Shown here: positions 5,907-13,913 of the stretch, in pieces
How the letters are laid out: each line of letters opens with the position of its first letter
How positions within the stretch are numbered: position 1 is the first letter of the stretch
NCBI GenBank assembly: GCA_049694275.1
Contig: JBAVQS010000203.1
Coordinates: forward strand, 1 to 18,481
Source of the DNA: JBAVQS01 sp049694275
Lineage (GTDB): Bacteria; Chloroflexota; Anaerolineae; UBA4142; SHND01
Reading direction: 5' to 3'
Length of the DNA: 18,481 bases
Translations under genes and position numbers: made by a program
The notes under the pieces: generated by a model
What the model saw: the letters and a program-made list of their open reading frames with translations, nothing else
Told to the model about the DNA's origin: nothing
Database searches by the model: none

Positions 5907-7274
5907 ATGGCTAAAAAAGGGAAAAAAGGTTCCACCATCGAGACGCGCAAGCAGGTCCATATGCGCGAACGCGAACGCGAGCGGCAGCGGACGATCTTCA
6001 TCGTCCTTGGTATTATCGCCGCGCTCGTCGTCGTCATCTTTGCCATCCCCTATGCCTACATCTACTGGATTCGCCCCTCCACACAGCAGAATGAAAAGAT
6101 TGCCACGGTCAATGGGACGGACATTATCGTCAAGGATTACCAAGCCCGTCTCCGTTACGAATCCAGTAATCAGATGGCGCGCATCCAGCAGTACATCAAT
6201 GTACTACAGCAGATTGATCCCAAAGATCCGACGATGGGCCAGCTCGCGCAGTACTATCAACAGCAACTGCAATCGGAAGAGAGCAACCTGATCTCGCTGC
6301 CCAATTCCGTGCTCGAAACGATGATCGACGACGAAATCGTCAAGCAAGAGGCGGTCAAGCGCGGCATTACGATTTCCCCGCAAGAGATCGATCAGGAAGT
6401 CGAGCTGCAGGTCAAATCGGGTCTCGGGTATACTCGCCCGACTGATACGCCAACCCCAGGTCCTTCACCGACAAATACCGACACGCCCACGATCACTCTG
6501 ACGCCGACCAATACGCCAACGCCCACCTGGTCCCCGACCGCTACGCCAACGCTCAGCCAGACGCTCACTGCTACGCCGACGGAAGGCCCAACGGACACGC
6601 CCGAGCCGACGCAGACGCCGCTTAACCCACAAGCGTATGCCACCGAACTGAGCAAGTTTGGGGATACGCTCACCAAAGCGAATACGAACATGGACGTCTA
6701 TCGCAAGGTGGTCGAGGCGCAGATCTGGCGCCGCAAGTTGAACGTCGTCCTCGGCGCAGAGGTCAAGACAACTGAGGATGCAGTGCATGCGCGCCATATC
6801 CTGATCGCCGTCACCGACGCGCAGGGCGCGGTCGATTTCGCCAAATCGCTCGACAAGGCCAACCAAATCGAGACGCGGCTCAAGAATGGCGAGGATTTCG
6901 CCAAGGTCGCCCAGGAAGTATCGGACGATCCGGGAAGTAAAGCCAAGGGCGGAGACCTCGGCTGGTTTGGTCGCGGCCAGATGGTCCAGGTATTTGAAGA
7001 TGCGGCCTTTAGCCAGGCCGTGAATGTGATCGGCGATCCAGTCAAGTCCGATTATGGCTATCACATCATCCAGGTGCTGGAAAAAGACCCCAATCATCTA
7101 ATGGACGAGCAGACCCTCTCCCAGAAACGGTCCAGCGCGCTCAACGACTGGCTAACCAAAACCCGCACCGATCTATCGAACAGCACCCCGAGCAAAATCA
7201 CACGCAATTTCTCGATCGACTATGTCCCGGCGGACGTCAAGAAGCTGATCGCCGTCCCGACGCCAACACAATAA
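5907..7274 (+). CDS. Membrane-anchored SurA/PrsA-type peptidyl-prolyl isomerase
   Basis: Extracytoplasmic foldase of 455 residues. A basic cytoplasmic N-terminus is followed by one membrane segment (about residues 30-53, FIVLGIIAALVVVIFAIPYA). A SurA_N-like chaperone region follows, including KIATVNGTDIIVKDYQARL and SVLETMIDDEIVKQEAVKRG. Residues about 176-238 are a low-complexity Thr/Pro-rich insert. A parvulin-type PPIC domain lies at about 291-395: HARHILIAV, NGEDFAKVAQEVSDDPGSK, GGDLGWFGRGQMV and SDYGYHIIQV. PPIC domains catalyse prolyl cis-trans isomerisation in exported proteins. The gene stands alone, between the rpsR terminator and a strong convergent terminator. The ribosome-binding site is weak (GAGAG). 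The order of domains is like PrsA/SurA, but the anchor is a transmembrane helix, not a lipobox. Confidence 0.92.
   Translation: MAKKGKKGSTIETRKQVHMRERERERQRTIFIVLGIIAALVVVIFAIPYAYIYWIRPSTQQNEKIATVNGTDIIVKDYQARLRYESSNQMARIQQYINVLQQIDPKDPTMGQLAQYYQQQLQSEESNLISLPNSVLETMIDDEIVKQEAVKRGITISPQEIDQEVELQVKSGLGYTRPTDTPTPGPSPTNTDTPTITLTPTNTPTPTWSPTATPTLSQTLTATPTEGPTDTPEPTQTPLNPQAYATELSKFGDTLTKANTNMDVYRKVVEAQIWRRKLNVVLGAEVKTTEDAVHARHILIAVTDAQGAVDFAKSLDKANQIETRLKNGEDFAKVAQEVSDDPGSKAKGGDLGWFGRGQMVQVFEDAAFSQAVNVIGDPVKSDYGYHIIQVLEKDPNHLMDEQTLSQKRSSALNDWLTKTRTDLSNSTPSKITRNFSIDYVPADVKKLIAVPTPTQ
6436..6624 (+). repeat. Thr/Pro-rich low-complexity coding repeat
   Basis: About 60 codons dominated by Thr and Pro (patterns such as TPTNTPTPTWSPTATPT), built from recurring ACGCC and CCGAC units. 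It lies between the chaperone part and the PPIC domain of the foldase. Such TP-rich linkers are frequent in exported Chloroflexota proteins and may be extended or glycosylated. Confidence 0.85.
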
Positions 7275-7298
7275 GCGACATCTCTCCGCTGACGCAAA

Positions 7299-7333
7299 AA
7301 CGGCCCCTGACACTGTTCGTGTCAGGGGCCGTT
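7299..7333. terminator. Strong bidirectional terminator between convergent genes
   Basis: Perfect 15-bp stem AACGGCCCCTGACAC (7299-7313) / GTGTCAGGGGCCGTT (7319-7333) with a five-base loop. On the minus strand it ends in a T-run (complement of AAAAA at 7296-7300), making it a good terminator for the operon ending at 7357. On the plus strand the T-run is short, but it follows the foldase gene by 24 bases. Confidence 0.85.
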
Positions 7334-7356
7334 CACGTCTCACGCGTCAAATCAAG

Positions 7357-8148
7357 CTATTTCACCGCATCTGCAATCGCCTGCAGGCACTCGGCATTAC
7401 GCAAATAATCATGCGAGGCGGGCGGCAGTGACGCGACGGTGACGTACACATCGCGGGGCCGGTACCCCGGGATTGGAAAATAAGGCCCGACCACGTTCGA
7501 CACCGGATCAGGTGGGTTATAGAAATTCAGCCACTCCCCAACATTCTTGGACGTAATGGCCCCCAGCTCCGGCCCGCGCAGCCCCAGCCGACGGATGATC
7601 GCCAGTGGGCTGCCCATCGTCATAAAGGTCGAGATCTTGTACCGGTCACCCACGGCCTTGAGCGCATCAAACGCCACGAGCGTTCCCAGGCTATGGCTCG
7701 CAATCACTAACGTGTCCCCTTGCTGCGCCGCTTTGTCCAGCCCGTCACACATCCGCGCCTGGATCCGATTATATACATCCGGGTTGAACAGATACCCCGC
7801 GATCTCATTCGCCTCCGTAGCGACCAACTCGCCGATAAACGTCGGGGAGATCGAGAGCGTCGTCACCTGATCCATCGGCGGCTGAGCGCCCATCGTCGCC
7901 TGTACCTGCATGGCAAATTGCATTTTGAATTGTTGCACGGCCGGCGGCTCGGCGACAAGCGGCGGCTCGTCCCCAAAGCTAAACGCGATCACTCCAGGCG
8001 GCGAGCCGACATTCGCAATATCTGCATAATAGACCGGCACCGCGAGCGGCTCGTACCCCAACCGCAACGCTACCTCGGCCAGTGGATCGACAGCATAGTT
8101 CGGCCCCTGCTTGCCCGCGCCATGCACAAACACGATTACCTTTGCCAT
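7357..8148 (-). CDS. Alpha/beta hydrolase (lipase/esterase-like)
   Basis: A 263-residue alpha/beta-hydrolase-fold protein without signal peptide, so probably cytoplasmic. It opens with VIVFVHGAG (oxyanion-hole HG, residues 9-10). The nucleophile elbow is SHSLG with Ser153. Asp214 in NPPDPVS and His246 in ASHDYL sit where the other triad members are expected, so the enzyme looks intact. Substrate is not recognisable; a carboxylester or thioester is possible. The start ATG at 8148 has AAGGAGG just upstream, overlapping the stop codon of the CoA-binding gene 9 bases away, so the two are coupled. It is the last gene of the putative operon that begins with the receiver-flavoprotein fusion. Confidence 0.8.
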   Translation of the reverse strand: MAKVIVFVHGAGKQGPNYAVDPLAEVALRLGYEPLAVPVYYADIANVGSPPGVIAFSFGDEPPLVAEPPAVQQFKMQFAMQVQATMGAQPPMDQVTTLSISPTFIGELVATEANEIAGYLFNPDVYNRIQARMCDGLDKAAQQGDTLVIASHSLGTLVAFDALKAVGDRYKISTFMTMGSPLAIIRRLGLRGPELGAITSKNVGEWLNFYNPPDPVSNVVGPYFPIPGYRPRDVYVTVASLPPASHDYLRNAECLQAIADAVK

Positions 8149-8157
8149 GTGGCCTCC

Positions 8158-8562
8158 TTACTCTCCAATAAGGAACCGATGCGTCGCCCGCATACACATA
8201 TCCTGAACCGCCGTCAGCCCCGCGGCCTGCGCAGCGGCTGCGGCCGCTTCATTGACGATCCCTTCCTGCATCCACACCACCTTGGCCCCGATCTTGATTG
8301 CCTGATCGACAACCAGCGGAACCTCCTCCGCGCGCATAAAGATCTCGACCACGTCCACCTTTTCGGGAATGGAAAGGAGATCGGGATAGGCCTTCATCCC
8401 CGCAATCTCGGTCGCCTTTGGATTCACCGGAATCACGTTATACCCATGCGCCCGCAGATATAACGGCACCTGCTGGCTGGGCCGCTCCGGATTACTCGAC
8501 ATACCCACAACTGCGACCGTCTTGTTCTCTTTCAAAATCTTTCGAATTTCGTCTTTGGTCAT
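8158..8562 (-). CDS. CoA-binding protein (YccU-type)
   Basis: A single-domain CoA-binding Rossmann protein (CoA_binding_2 / YccU family), 134 residues from the ATG at 8562. This start is preferred because GAAGGA lies about 9 bases upstream; ATGs at 8571 and 8592 have no such site. The nucleotide-binding opening is KTVAVVGMSSNPERPSQQV. The family hallmarks GYNVIPVNPKATEIAG and AKVVWMQEGIVNEAAA follow. Relatives bind CoA or acyl-CoA and resemble the N-terminal part of succinyl-CoA synthetase alpha; they are not known to be catalytic alone. It lies 43 bases after the histidine kinase and 9 before the hydrolase, suggesting a shared transcript. Confidence 0.9.
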   Translation of the reverse strand: MTKDEIRKILKENKTVAVVGMSSNPERPSQQVPLYLRAHGYNVIPVNPKATEIAGMKAYPDLLSIPEKVDVVEIFMRAEEVPLVVDQAIKIGAKVVWMQEGIVNEAAAAAAQAAGLTAVQDMCMRATHRFLIGE

Positions 8563-8605
8563 CTTGGTCATTCCTTCAATGATATTCCACAATTTCGACT
8601 GGCAA

Positions 8606-10036
8606 CTATTGTCTCGCCGGCAGCATCACCCTAAAGCACGTCTCGCCCGGCCGCGATTGCACAGTAATCTGCCCGTGATGCCGTACCGTCACAATGTTAA
8701 ACGAGATGTGCAATCCCAAACCTGTCCCCTTCCCGATCGGCTTTGTTGTAAAGAATGGATCGAAAATATGTGGCAGAACCGCCGGCGGAATCCCTGGCCC
8801 ATTATCACAGATCTCCACCACCACCCGGCCCGCGCTCTCTGTATCTCCTTCTCTCCCTTCCCCAACACCTTCCAGGAAAGTACGAATTCTGATCTCCCCC
8901 TTCCCTCCCATCGCGTCGATCGCATTGTCGACAATATTCGTCCACACCTGGTTCAGCTCGCTCGCATACGCCTCGATGCGCGGCAGGTCACGCGCATACT
9001 CGCGATTGACCGTCACCCCCTGTTTGAGCTTGAAATGCATAATGATAAGCGTATCCTCAAGCCCTTTGTGAATATCCACTTCTTGCACCGGCGCCTGATC
9101 CAAATAGACGTAGGACTTGATTGCGCCCACGATCGTCGAAATCCGCTCGGTGCTCGACGCGATCTCTGTCATCAACGCCTGTGCATTTCCCCGCGCCGCC
9201 AGCCACGCGAGCAGCGCCTTGACCTGATCTGCGCGCAAGGTCGCCGCCAGCGATTGCAACCGGGCGCGGCTAAACCCCAGCCCGACCAGTTGCGGTGCGA
9301 CCGACCACGCTTCGTCCACCCCCTGCCCTTCCAACCATACCTGCATCTCGCTCTCCAGATCCGCGCGTTCGAGCGGATCCACCATCACCCTGGCCCCATC
9401 TCCCGCAGCCCGCGCCTCAGCATCCCACGCGCTCCATCGCGCCAGCACCATTGGCTCCAATGTGCCCTCCAGCCGCTCGACCGTCTCGACCTCGGTCGCC
9501 AGCTGTTTCGCAGCCCGCCGCGCTGCCGCCGCCGGGTTATTCAGTTCGTGCGCAATCCCTGCCGCCAGCGTTCCGAGCGACGCCATCTTTTCACTCTGCC
9601 GCAGCATCACCTCGGTATTGCGCAGCCGTCCAATCACTGTCTTGAGAATCGACCGGATTGCATTCGGGCTCCACGCCAGCAGCCGATTGAACGACTCCCG
9701 GTCAATCTTGAGCAGCCGGCACTCGGTCGCCGCTCGCACCGTCGCCGTCCGGGGCTCGTTATCCAGCAGCGCAATCTCGCCAATCACATCGCCCGCCGAC
9801 CGCCGCGCCAGCAACACCGCGCCAGTCTCGCCCTTTTTCGTAATCTCCAAATCCCCCGCCAGCGCCACATACATGGCATCGGCCGGGTCCCCTTCACACA
9901 TCAGCAACGCGCCCGGCGCAATCGTCACCTCCTGTCCCATCTCGATCAGGCGCGCGAGCTCCTCATCTGCCAATCCCTCAAACAAAGCAAGATGCCGCAA
10001 AAAATCCCGGATAGTTACATCATCAACGAGTGCCAT
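8606..10036 (-). CDS. Histidine kinase with N-terminal cyclic-nucleotide-binding domain
   Basis: Soluble sensor kinase of 476 residues with no membrane segment. Residues about 12-130 form a cNMP-binding domain; the phosphate-binding cassette reads GEIALLDNEPRTATVRA (Glu87, Arg96), so ligand binding is plausible. The dimerisation/phosphoacceptor helix has SLGTLAAGIAHELNNP with His163. A helical stretch of about 130 residues, longer than usual, lies between the H box and the catalytic half. The HATPase domain has the N box (NIVDNAIDAM), G1 (DNGPGIPP), F box (FDPFFTTK) and G2 (GTGLGLHIS), so catalysis looks intact. It starts 14 bases after the stop of the receiver-flavoprotein gene with no clear ribosome-binding site, consistent with translational coupling. 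Its probable partner is that receiver protein. Confidence 0.93.
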   Translation of the reverse strand: MALVDDVTIRDFLRHLALFEGLADEELARLIEMGQEVTIAPGALLMCEGDPADAMYVALAGDLEITKKGETGAVLLARRSAGDVIGEIALLDNEPRTATVRAATECRLLKIDRESFNRLLAWSPNAIRSILKTVIGRLRNTEVMLRQSEKMASLGTLAAGIAHELNNPAAAARRAAKQLATEVETVERLEGTLEPMVLARWSAWDAEARAAGDGARVMVDPLERADLESEMQVWLEGQGVDEAWSVAPQLVGLGFSRARLQSLAATLRADQVKALLAWLAARGNAQALMTEIASSTERISTIVGAIKSYVYLDQAPVQEVDIHKGLEDTLIIMHFKLKQGVTVNREYARDLPRIEAYASELNQVWTNIVDNAIDAMGGKGEIRIRTFLEGVGEGREGDTESAGRVVVEICDNGPGIPPAVLPHIFDPFFTTKPIGKGTGLGLHISFNIVTVRHHGQITVQSRPGETCFRVMLPARQ

Positions 10037-10050
10037 ATTCGAATAGAAGG

Positions 10051-11703
10051 CTAGACGCTCTTGAGATACTCTTTAATCATACTCACCGCGACGCCCCCTT
10101 CTCCTGCCGCCGAAGCCACCCGGTGAGGCGTCCCCTGGCGGATATCGCCCGCCGCGAAAATCCCTGGCACGTTCGTCTCCAACATGTAGGGCTCGCGCGG
10201 CAGCATCCACTCTTTCGGCAGCGCTCCATCGACCCGCAACTGCGACCCTGTCAGAACGGATCCTTTCGCATCGCGCTTGACCAGGTCCGCGACGTAATCG
10301 CTCCGCGGAACTACGCCAATAAACACAAACATCCCCTGCCCTTCGAGCCGCTCATCCACTCCCGTCACGGTATCGTGCACCGTCACCGCTTCCAGGTGGT
10401 CCTTGCCATGCAACGCCGCCAGGTCATTATTCAACCGGATCTCGATATTTGGAATCTCATGCAGGTGCTCAGTCAAGTATGTCGCCGTCGTCAATTCGCC
10501 GCGCACGAGCATCGTCACCTTGCGAGCGAACTGCGACAGGAATATCGCCGCCTGCCCCGCCGAATTCGCGCCGCCGACCACGAATACATCCTGCCCCTTG
10601 AAATATATCGCCTCGGTGTACGCCGCGCCGTAGTAAATTCCCTTCCCCGTTAGCTCGGCCGCGCCCGGCATCTTCATCATGTGAAAGGTCGCGCCCGTCG
10701 CGAGCAGCACCGACTTGGCAACAATCTCCAGCCCGTCGGCCATCTGCAGAATGCGATACGGGTCCTGCACCTTGATGTGCTTGACCTCGCAGGTGGACAA
10801 CAACTCGGCGCCAAACTTGCGGGCCTGCGCCAGCGCCCGGTGCGTCAGCTCCGCGCCTGACAGCCCCGCAGGAAATCCCAAATAGTTCTCGATCTTGGGG
10901 CTGCTCCCTGCCTGTCCCCCCGGCGCCTCGCGCTCCGCCACCACCACGCTCAACCCCTCCGACGCGGCAAACACCGTCGCCGCCAGCCCCGCCGGTCCCG
11001 CGCCAATGATCGCCAGGTCGTACACTGTTCGCGCCGGTTTTGTCTGCAAGCCCAGCTTGTCTGCAAGCTGGTGCGTACTCGGCTCGACCAGAACGCCGCC
11101 GTCCGGGAAAAAGATCACCGGGATTCGGGCCCCGCCGCCGGTCGCCCCCTCCACCATCATCCGCGCCTTGTTGTCCGCCTCCACGTCGAGGAACTGGTAC
11201 GGAATCTGGTAGCGCGCGAGGAAATCTTTCAATTCGTGCGTTTTTAATGACCACAAGGTCCCGGCCACGCGAATCCCCTCGTACGGCAGGCGCACGTTCG
11301 CGCGCCACGCGCCCAGCAGATCGTCCAGCACCGGATAGAGCCGCTCTTCGGGCGGGTCCCACGGCTTGAGCAGATAATAATCCAGCCCCACCTTGTTGAT
11401 GCTGCTAATCGCCGCCTCGGTATCCGCGTACGCCGTCAGTAATACCTTTTTCGCTTCGGGGAACACGGCGCGCGCCTTGTCAAGAAATTCCGTTCCCGTC
11501 ATCTGCGGCATCCGCTGGTCCACCAGGAACAGCGCCACCGTCTCGCCGCGCCCCTGCAAGCGGGTCGCCACGTCGAGCGCCGTCGCGCCCGAATCTGCCT
11601 TGACGATCCGATAATCCTTGCCATAGCGCGGGCGCAGGTCCCGCTCCACTGCATTCAACACTGTCGGTTCATCATCCACAATCAAAATCGCCGGATTTGC
11701 CAT
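10051..11703 (-). CDS. Response regulator fused to glutaredoxin-like and thioredoxin-reductase-like domains
   Basis: Three-part protein of 550 residues. Residues 1-125 are a receiver: acidic pair Asp10-Asp11, phosphoacceptor Asp62 in LVDQRMP, Thr90, and Lys113 in LLKPW. Residues about 144-220 look like a glutaredoxin/thioredoxin fold (VAGTLWSLKTHELKDFLARY, then IPVIFFPDGG), but the CxxC position reads SLKT. Residues about 227-550 are a thioredoxin-reductase-type FAD/NAD(P)H module: FAD motif GAGPAG (234-239), NAD(P) motif VVGGANSAG, and NVPGIFAAGDIRQGTPHRV. The CATC active site is replaced by GAAYTEA. The whole protein has one Cys (in STCEV), so disulfide reduction is unlikely. The family is annotated in databases as fused response regulator/thioredoxin-disulfide reductase. 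The ATG at 11703 follows AGGTG; it is first in an operon with the histidine kinase. Confidence 0.93.
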   Translation of the reverse strand: MANPAILIVDDEPTVLNAVERDLRPRYGKDYRIVKADSGATALDVATRLQGRGETVALFLVDQRMPQMTGTEFLDKARAVFPEAKKVLLTAYADTEAAISSINKVGLDYYLLKPWDPPEERLYPVLDDLLGAWRANVRLPYEGIRVAGTLWSLKTHELKDFLARYQIPYQFLDVEADNKARMMVEGATGGGARIPVIFFPDGGVLVEPSTHQLADKLGLQTKPARTVYDLAIIGAGPAGLAATVFAASEGLSVVVAEREAPGGQAGSSPKIENYLGFPAGLSGAELTHRALAQARKFGAELLSTCEVKHIKVQDPYRILQMADGLEIVAKSVLLATGATFHMMKMPGAAELTGKGIYYGAAYTEAIYFKGQDVFVVGGANSAGQAAIFLSQFARKVTMLVRGELTTATYLTEHLHEIPNIEIRLNNDLAALHGKDHLEAVTVHDTVTGVDERLEGQGMFVFIGVVPRSDYVADLVKRDAKGSVLTGSQLRVDGALPKEWMLPREPYMLETNVPGIFAAGDIRQGTPHRVASAAGEGGVAVSMIKEYLKSV

Positions 11704-11715
11704 CAATCACCTCTC

Positions 11716-11733
11716 CCCCCTATCGTCAGGGGG
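11716..11733 (-). other. Hairpin in the leader of the receiver-flavoprotein operon
   Basis: CCCCCT (11716-11721) and AGGGGG (11728-11733) pair with a six-base loop. On the minus strand it lies directly before the ribosome-binding region of the first gene, so it could tune translation. No known riboswitch is recognised. Confidence 0.35.
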
Positions 11734-11761
11734 TGCAAACTACTCTCTCCCCACTCATCCC

Positions 11762-11791
11762 ATTCTACCACTTGGCCCAACTCGCGCGCAA
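11762..11791 (-). promoter_or_regulatory. Candidate promoter of the receiver-flavoprotein operon
   Basis: On the minus strand TTGCGC (11791-11786) and TAGAAT (11767-11762) with an 18-base spacer, about 60 bases before the ATG at 11703. The -10 matches consensus in five of six bases and the -35 in four of six. Confidence 0.4.
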
Positions 11792-11844
11792 TAGGTGTCG
11801 GTAGAAATCTGTGATTGGGGGAATTAGGGATTTGAAATTCAAAA

Positions 11845-11880
11845 TTAAAGCCCGTCCCAGCATTCGCTGGGCGCGGGCCT
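11845..11880 (-). terminator. Terminator of the lipoprotein gene
   Basis: GCCCG-T-CCCAGC (11850-11861) pairs with GCTGGG-CG-CGGGC (11866-11878), 11 bp with a small internal bulge and loop ATTC. On the minus strand it is followed by the T-rich TTTAATTTTG and comes about 28 bases after the lipoprotein stop. It separates that gene from the receiver-flavoprotein operon. Confidence 0.75.
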
Positions 11881-11905
11881 TGACCTGCATCTATCCCCAT
11901 CCAAC

Positions 11906-12436
11906 TCACGGTTTTATCCACTGACTGGTCCCAATAATCGCGTTTATCTTGTTCTCCAACTCTGTCAGCTTTTTCGGCGTAGACTGATCGGCAATATAGT
12001 GCACAATTGTTTTGCTTCGACCGTCGATTGCCCAGGAGGTAGTTACAATAGGCCAATCGGTATATGCTATTTCCGAATAGTAATCAGCTAACGAAAAGTA
12101 ATCTGCCTCTTGAAATGCTGTCACCAATGCTTGTACTTGGTCGGGCGTGATCGTCGTCGTGATAGAGTTCGTCATCCCAAACCGTGGTTTTCTGTTGAAT
12201 ACGACCATGCCATCACCGTTGACCATCAGATCATAGCCAGGGCCGGTAGCGAGTCCCGGATTCCAGTCGAGAGTGATTTTCAACTGCTTCCAGGCAACGG
12301 TCGGCGTCGGAGGGACAGGGGTCGGAGCGGGCGTTGCTATAGCTGCAGGTAGAACCACGTCCGAATTGCACCCTATCAAAAGGAAGAGGAGAATCGAGGC
12401 TATCACCATTTCTTGCCAGCCACTTCGCAAGCCCAT
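11906..12436 (-). CDS. Lipoprotein with DUF6438-like domain
   Basis: A 176-residue predicted lipoprotein. A hydrophobic signal (VIASILLFLLIGC) ends in a lipobox with the lipidated Cys at residue 23. A short Pro/Thr-rich linker (APTPVPPTPT) follows. The mature domain from about residue 50 resembles DUF6438: ITLDWNPGLATGPGYDLMVN, then TITPDQVQALVTAFQEADYF, then RSKTIVHYI. That domain has no established function. The ATG at 12436 has AGGAG 6 bases upstream. It lies 92 bases after the secreted propeller-like protein on the same strand and has its own terminator. The gene is expected to act on the outer face of the membrane. Confidence 0.7.
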   Translation of the reverse strand: MGLRSGWQEMVIASILLFLLIGCNSDVVLPAAIATPAPTPVPPTPTVAWKQLKITLDWNPGLATGPGYDLMVNGDGMVVFNRKPRFGMTNSITTTITPDQVQALVTAFQEADYFSLADYYSEIAYTDWPIVTTSWAIDGRSKTIVHYIADQSTPKKLTELENKINAIIGTSQWIKP

Positions 12437-12528
12437 GATTGACTCCTATTGTGCGAGCACAAGGTTACTTGACACTTGCGCGGAAATTAGAGTTCCCTCA
12501 GTTCCCTCAGCTCTCTATTTCGCAATCC

Positions 12529-13620
12529 TCACGGCCCCGCCACTTGCACATACCAGATATCTCCGCCCGCTGCAAATGCCACATGTGCATTCTCCGCGCT
12601 ATCCACCGCCAGCGCCGGCTTGCTCGCATTTCTCATTCCTTCTGACACCACGACCGGGGCCAACAAATTCTTTTTCAGATAAATCCGACCGCTGGCTTGC
12701 CATGTCACATACACATTCTGCCCTGCCGTCACCGCGACGCGCGGCGTATCTCCTTTAGCGATATTCACCTGCCGCGCCCAGGCCAATCCATTCCACACTC
12801 GCTCACGCACCAGCCCCAGGCTCGTCGCAACCCAGGCTACATAGAGTTGCCCGCCGCGATAGGCCGCCGCCGGCCAATAGGCATAATAATCGGTGCTCGG
12901 CTGTGGTAGTTGCACCACCCCACTTGCTGTCACCTTTGCCGCGCGCAAGCCCGGCGCCTTCCCGGCCGGTTGAGAAGTATGGTCCACCCATACCGCATAC
13001 ACCTCTCCCGCCTCCCCCGCCACGAGCGCCGGGTGACGCGTCACGCTTCCTCCCTGCGACACCACAAAACTCGGCCCGCCGAGCTGCTGCACCACGAGAT
13101 AGCTTCGCCGGCTACTATTATGCACCCAGCGTGCCAGCCAGACCCGCCCATCGGTCGACTGAACGCCGACCGGACCTTCCGACCCCGCATAATCGCCCCC
13201 GGCGATCAACTGCGGCGCAGACCACGCGGCTCCGGACCAGTCGCTGCGGAATATCGACTCGGGCCCTCCCACCGTCTCTGGGTACACCACTGACGACGCC
13301 GTCCCCACCGGGAACAACCACGGCTCGCTCGACGCCGCCGCGCTATTCGAAATATTCACCGCCAGCCCAAACACTCCCGCCTGCTCCACGCGCGCCACGA
13401 TATCCGATTGCGCTACACCATTCTTCAAAACATCCTGCGCCCACGCCACAAACACATCCCCGTTCCCCGCGCACTCAATGCTCGGGTTCCGCTCCACCGC
13501 GCCATCGCGTGTCAGGTTCACCAATGTCAGCGCCGGTGCGCCAAGCGCAACCCCTGCACCGGCTGTCAGGAGCGCTGATACAAGCGCAATCGCTATGAGC
13601 ATCAAGATGAGTTTACGCAC
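12529..13620 (-). CDS. Secreted protein with propeller-like repeats, function unknown
   Basis: Exported protein of 363 residues from a GTG at 13620, chosen because it has GAGG about 9 bases upstream and starts a typical signal peptide (VRKLILMLIAIALVSALL..., cleavage probably near GVALGA). The mature part holds at least five similar blocks of the form P-A-L-x-x-x-x-x-G-x-V-Y-V-A-W. Examples are HPALVAGEAGEVYAVWVD, WPAAAYRGGQLYVAWVAT and TPRVAVTAGQNVYVTWQA. This spacing suggests a beta-propeller such as sialidase-like or BNR-type repeats, but catalytic residues cannot be assigned. A longer upstream extension of the frame to 13740 looks non-coding. A TATAAA at 13693-13688 may be a -10 box. Confidence 0.7.
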   Translation of the reverse strand: MRKLILMLIAIALVSALLTAGAGVALGAPALTLVNLTRDGAVERNPSIECAGNGDVFVAWAQDVLKNGVAQSDIVARVEQAGVFGLAVNISNSAAASSEPWLFPVGTASSVVYPETVGGPESIFRSDWSGAAWSAPQLIAGGDYAGSEGPVGVQSTDGRVWLARWVHNSSRRSYLVVQQLGGPSFVVSQGGSVTRHPALVAGEAGEVYAVWVDHTSQPAGKAPGLRAAKVTASGVVQLPQPSTDYYAYWPAAAYRGGQLYVAWVATSLGLVRERVWNGLAWARQVNIAKGDTPRVAVTAGQNVYVTWQASGRIYLKKNLLAPVVVSEGMRNASKPALAVDSAENAHVAFAAGGDIWYVQVAGP

Positions 13621-13754
13621 AGTCGCATCCTCTTTCAAGCCAGAATTCCAAAATGCAAACCTACTTGGCCGGCTGGGGGACAAGCACTTTATAGTCGGAA
13701 TATCCTCACTTCCACTTGGCGTTCCCCCGCCATCATCCAACTCTCAATTCCTAG

Positions 13755-13789
13755 TATTACTACGAGACTTCGTATTACTACGAGACTTT
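13755..13789. repeat. Left terminal inverted repeat of the IS
   Basis: Contains two tandem copies of TATTACTACGAGACTT (13755-13770 and 13773-13788), separated by CG, giving an 18-base period. It matches the right end in inverted orientation with one difference. The restored transposase frame would end inside it, at TAG 13780-13778. Confidence 0.92.
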
Positions 13790-13913
13790 GCGTTTTTTCG
13801 GCTTTCGCGCATGACGATGACGTTTGAGCGTCTGTTTGCGATGCGAACAATAGGCAACGTGATTGCGCCGTTGGCAATATTCTACTTCGGCCAGTGCGGT
13901 TTCAATATCCGCA

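Noticed and set aside
8522..10054. 510-codon open frame on the plus strand opposite the histidine kinase
   Set aside because: Its translation is Arg/Pro/His-rich with no family pattern, while the minus strand encodes a clear kinase. It is an artefact of GC-rich codon use.
11703..12056. 117-codon open frame on the minus strand, overlapping the lipoprotein gene and its terminator
   Set aside because: It crosses the terminator hairpin and candidate promoter, has no ribosome-binding site and shows no conserved pattern. The region 11707-11905 is better explained as regulatory DNA.
12491..12508. Two tandem copies of AGTTCCCTC
   Set aside because: Only two 9-base units between genes with no paired partner; too short to be a meaningful repeat.
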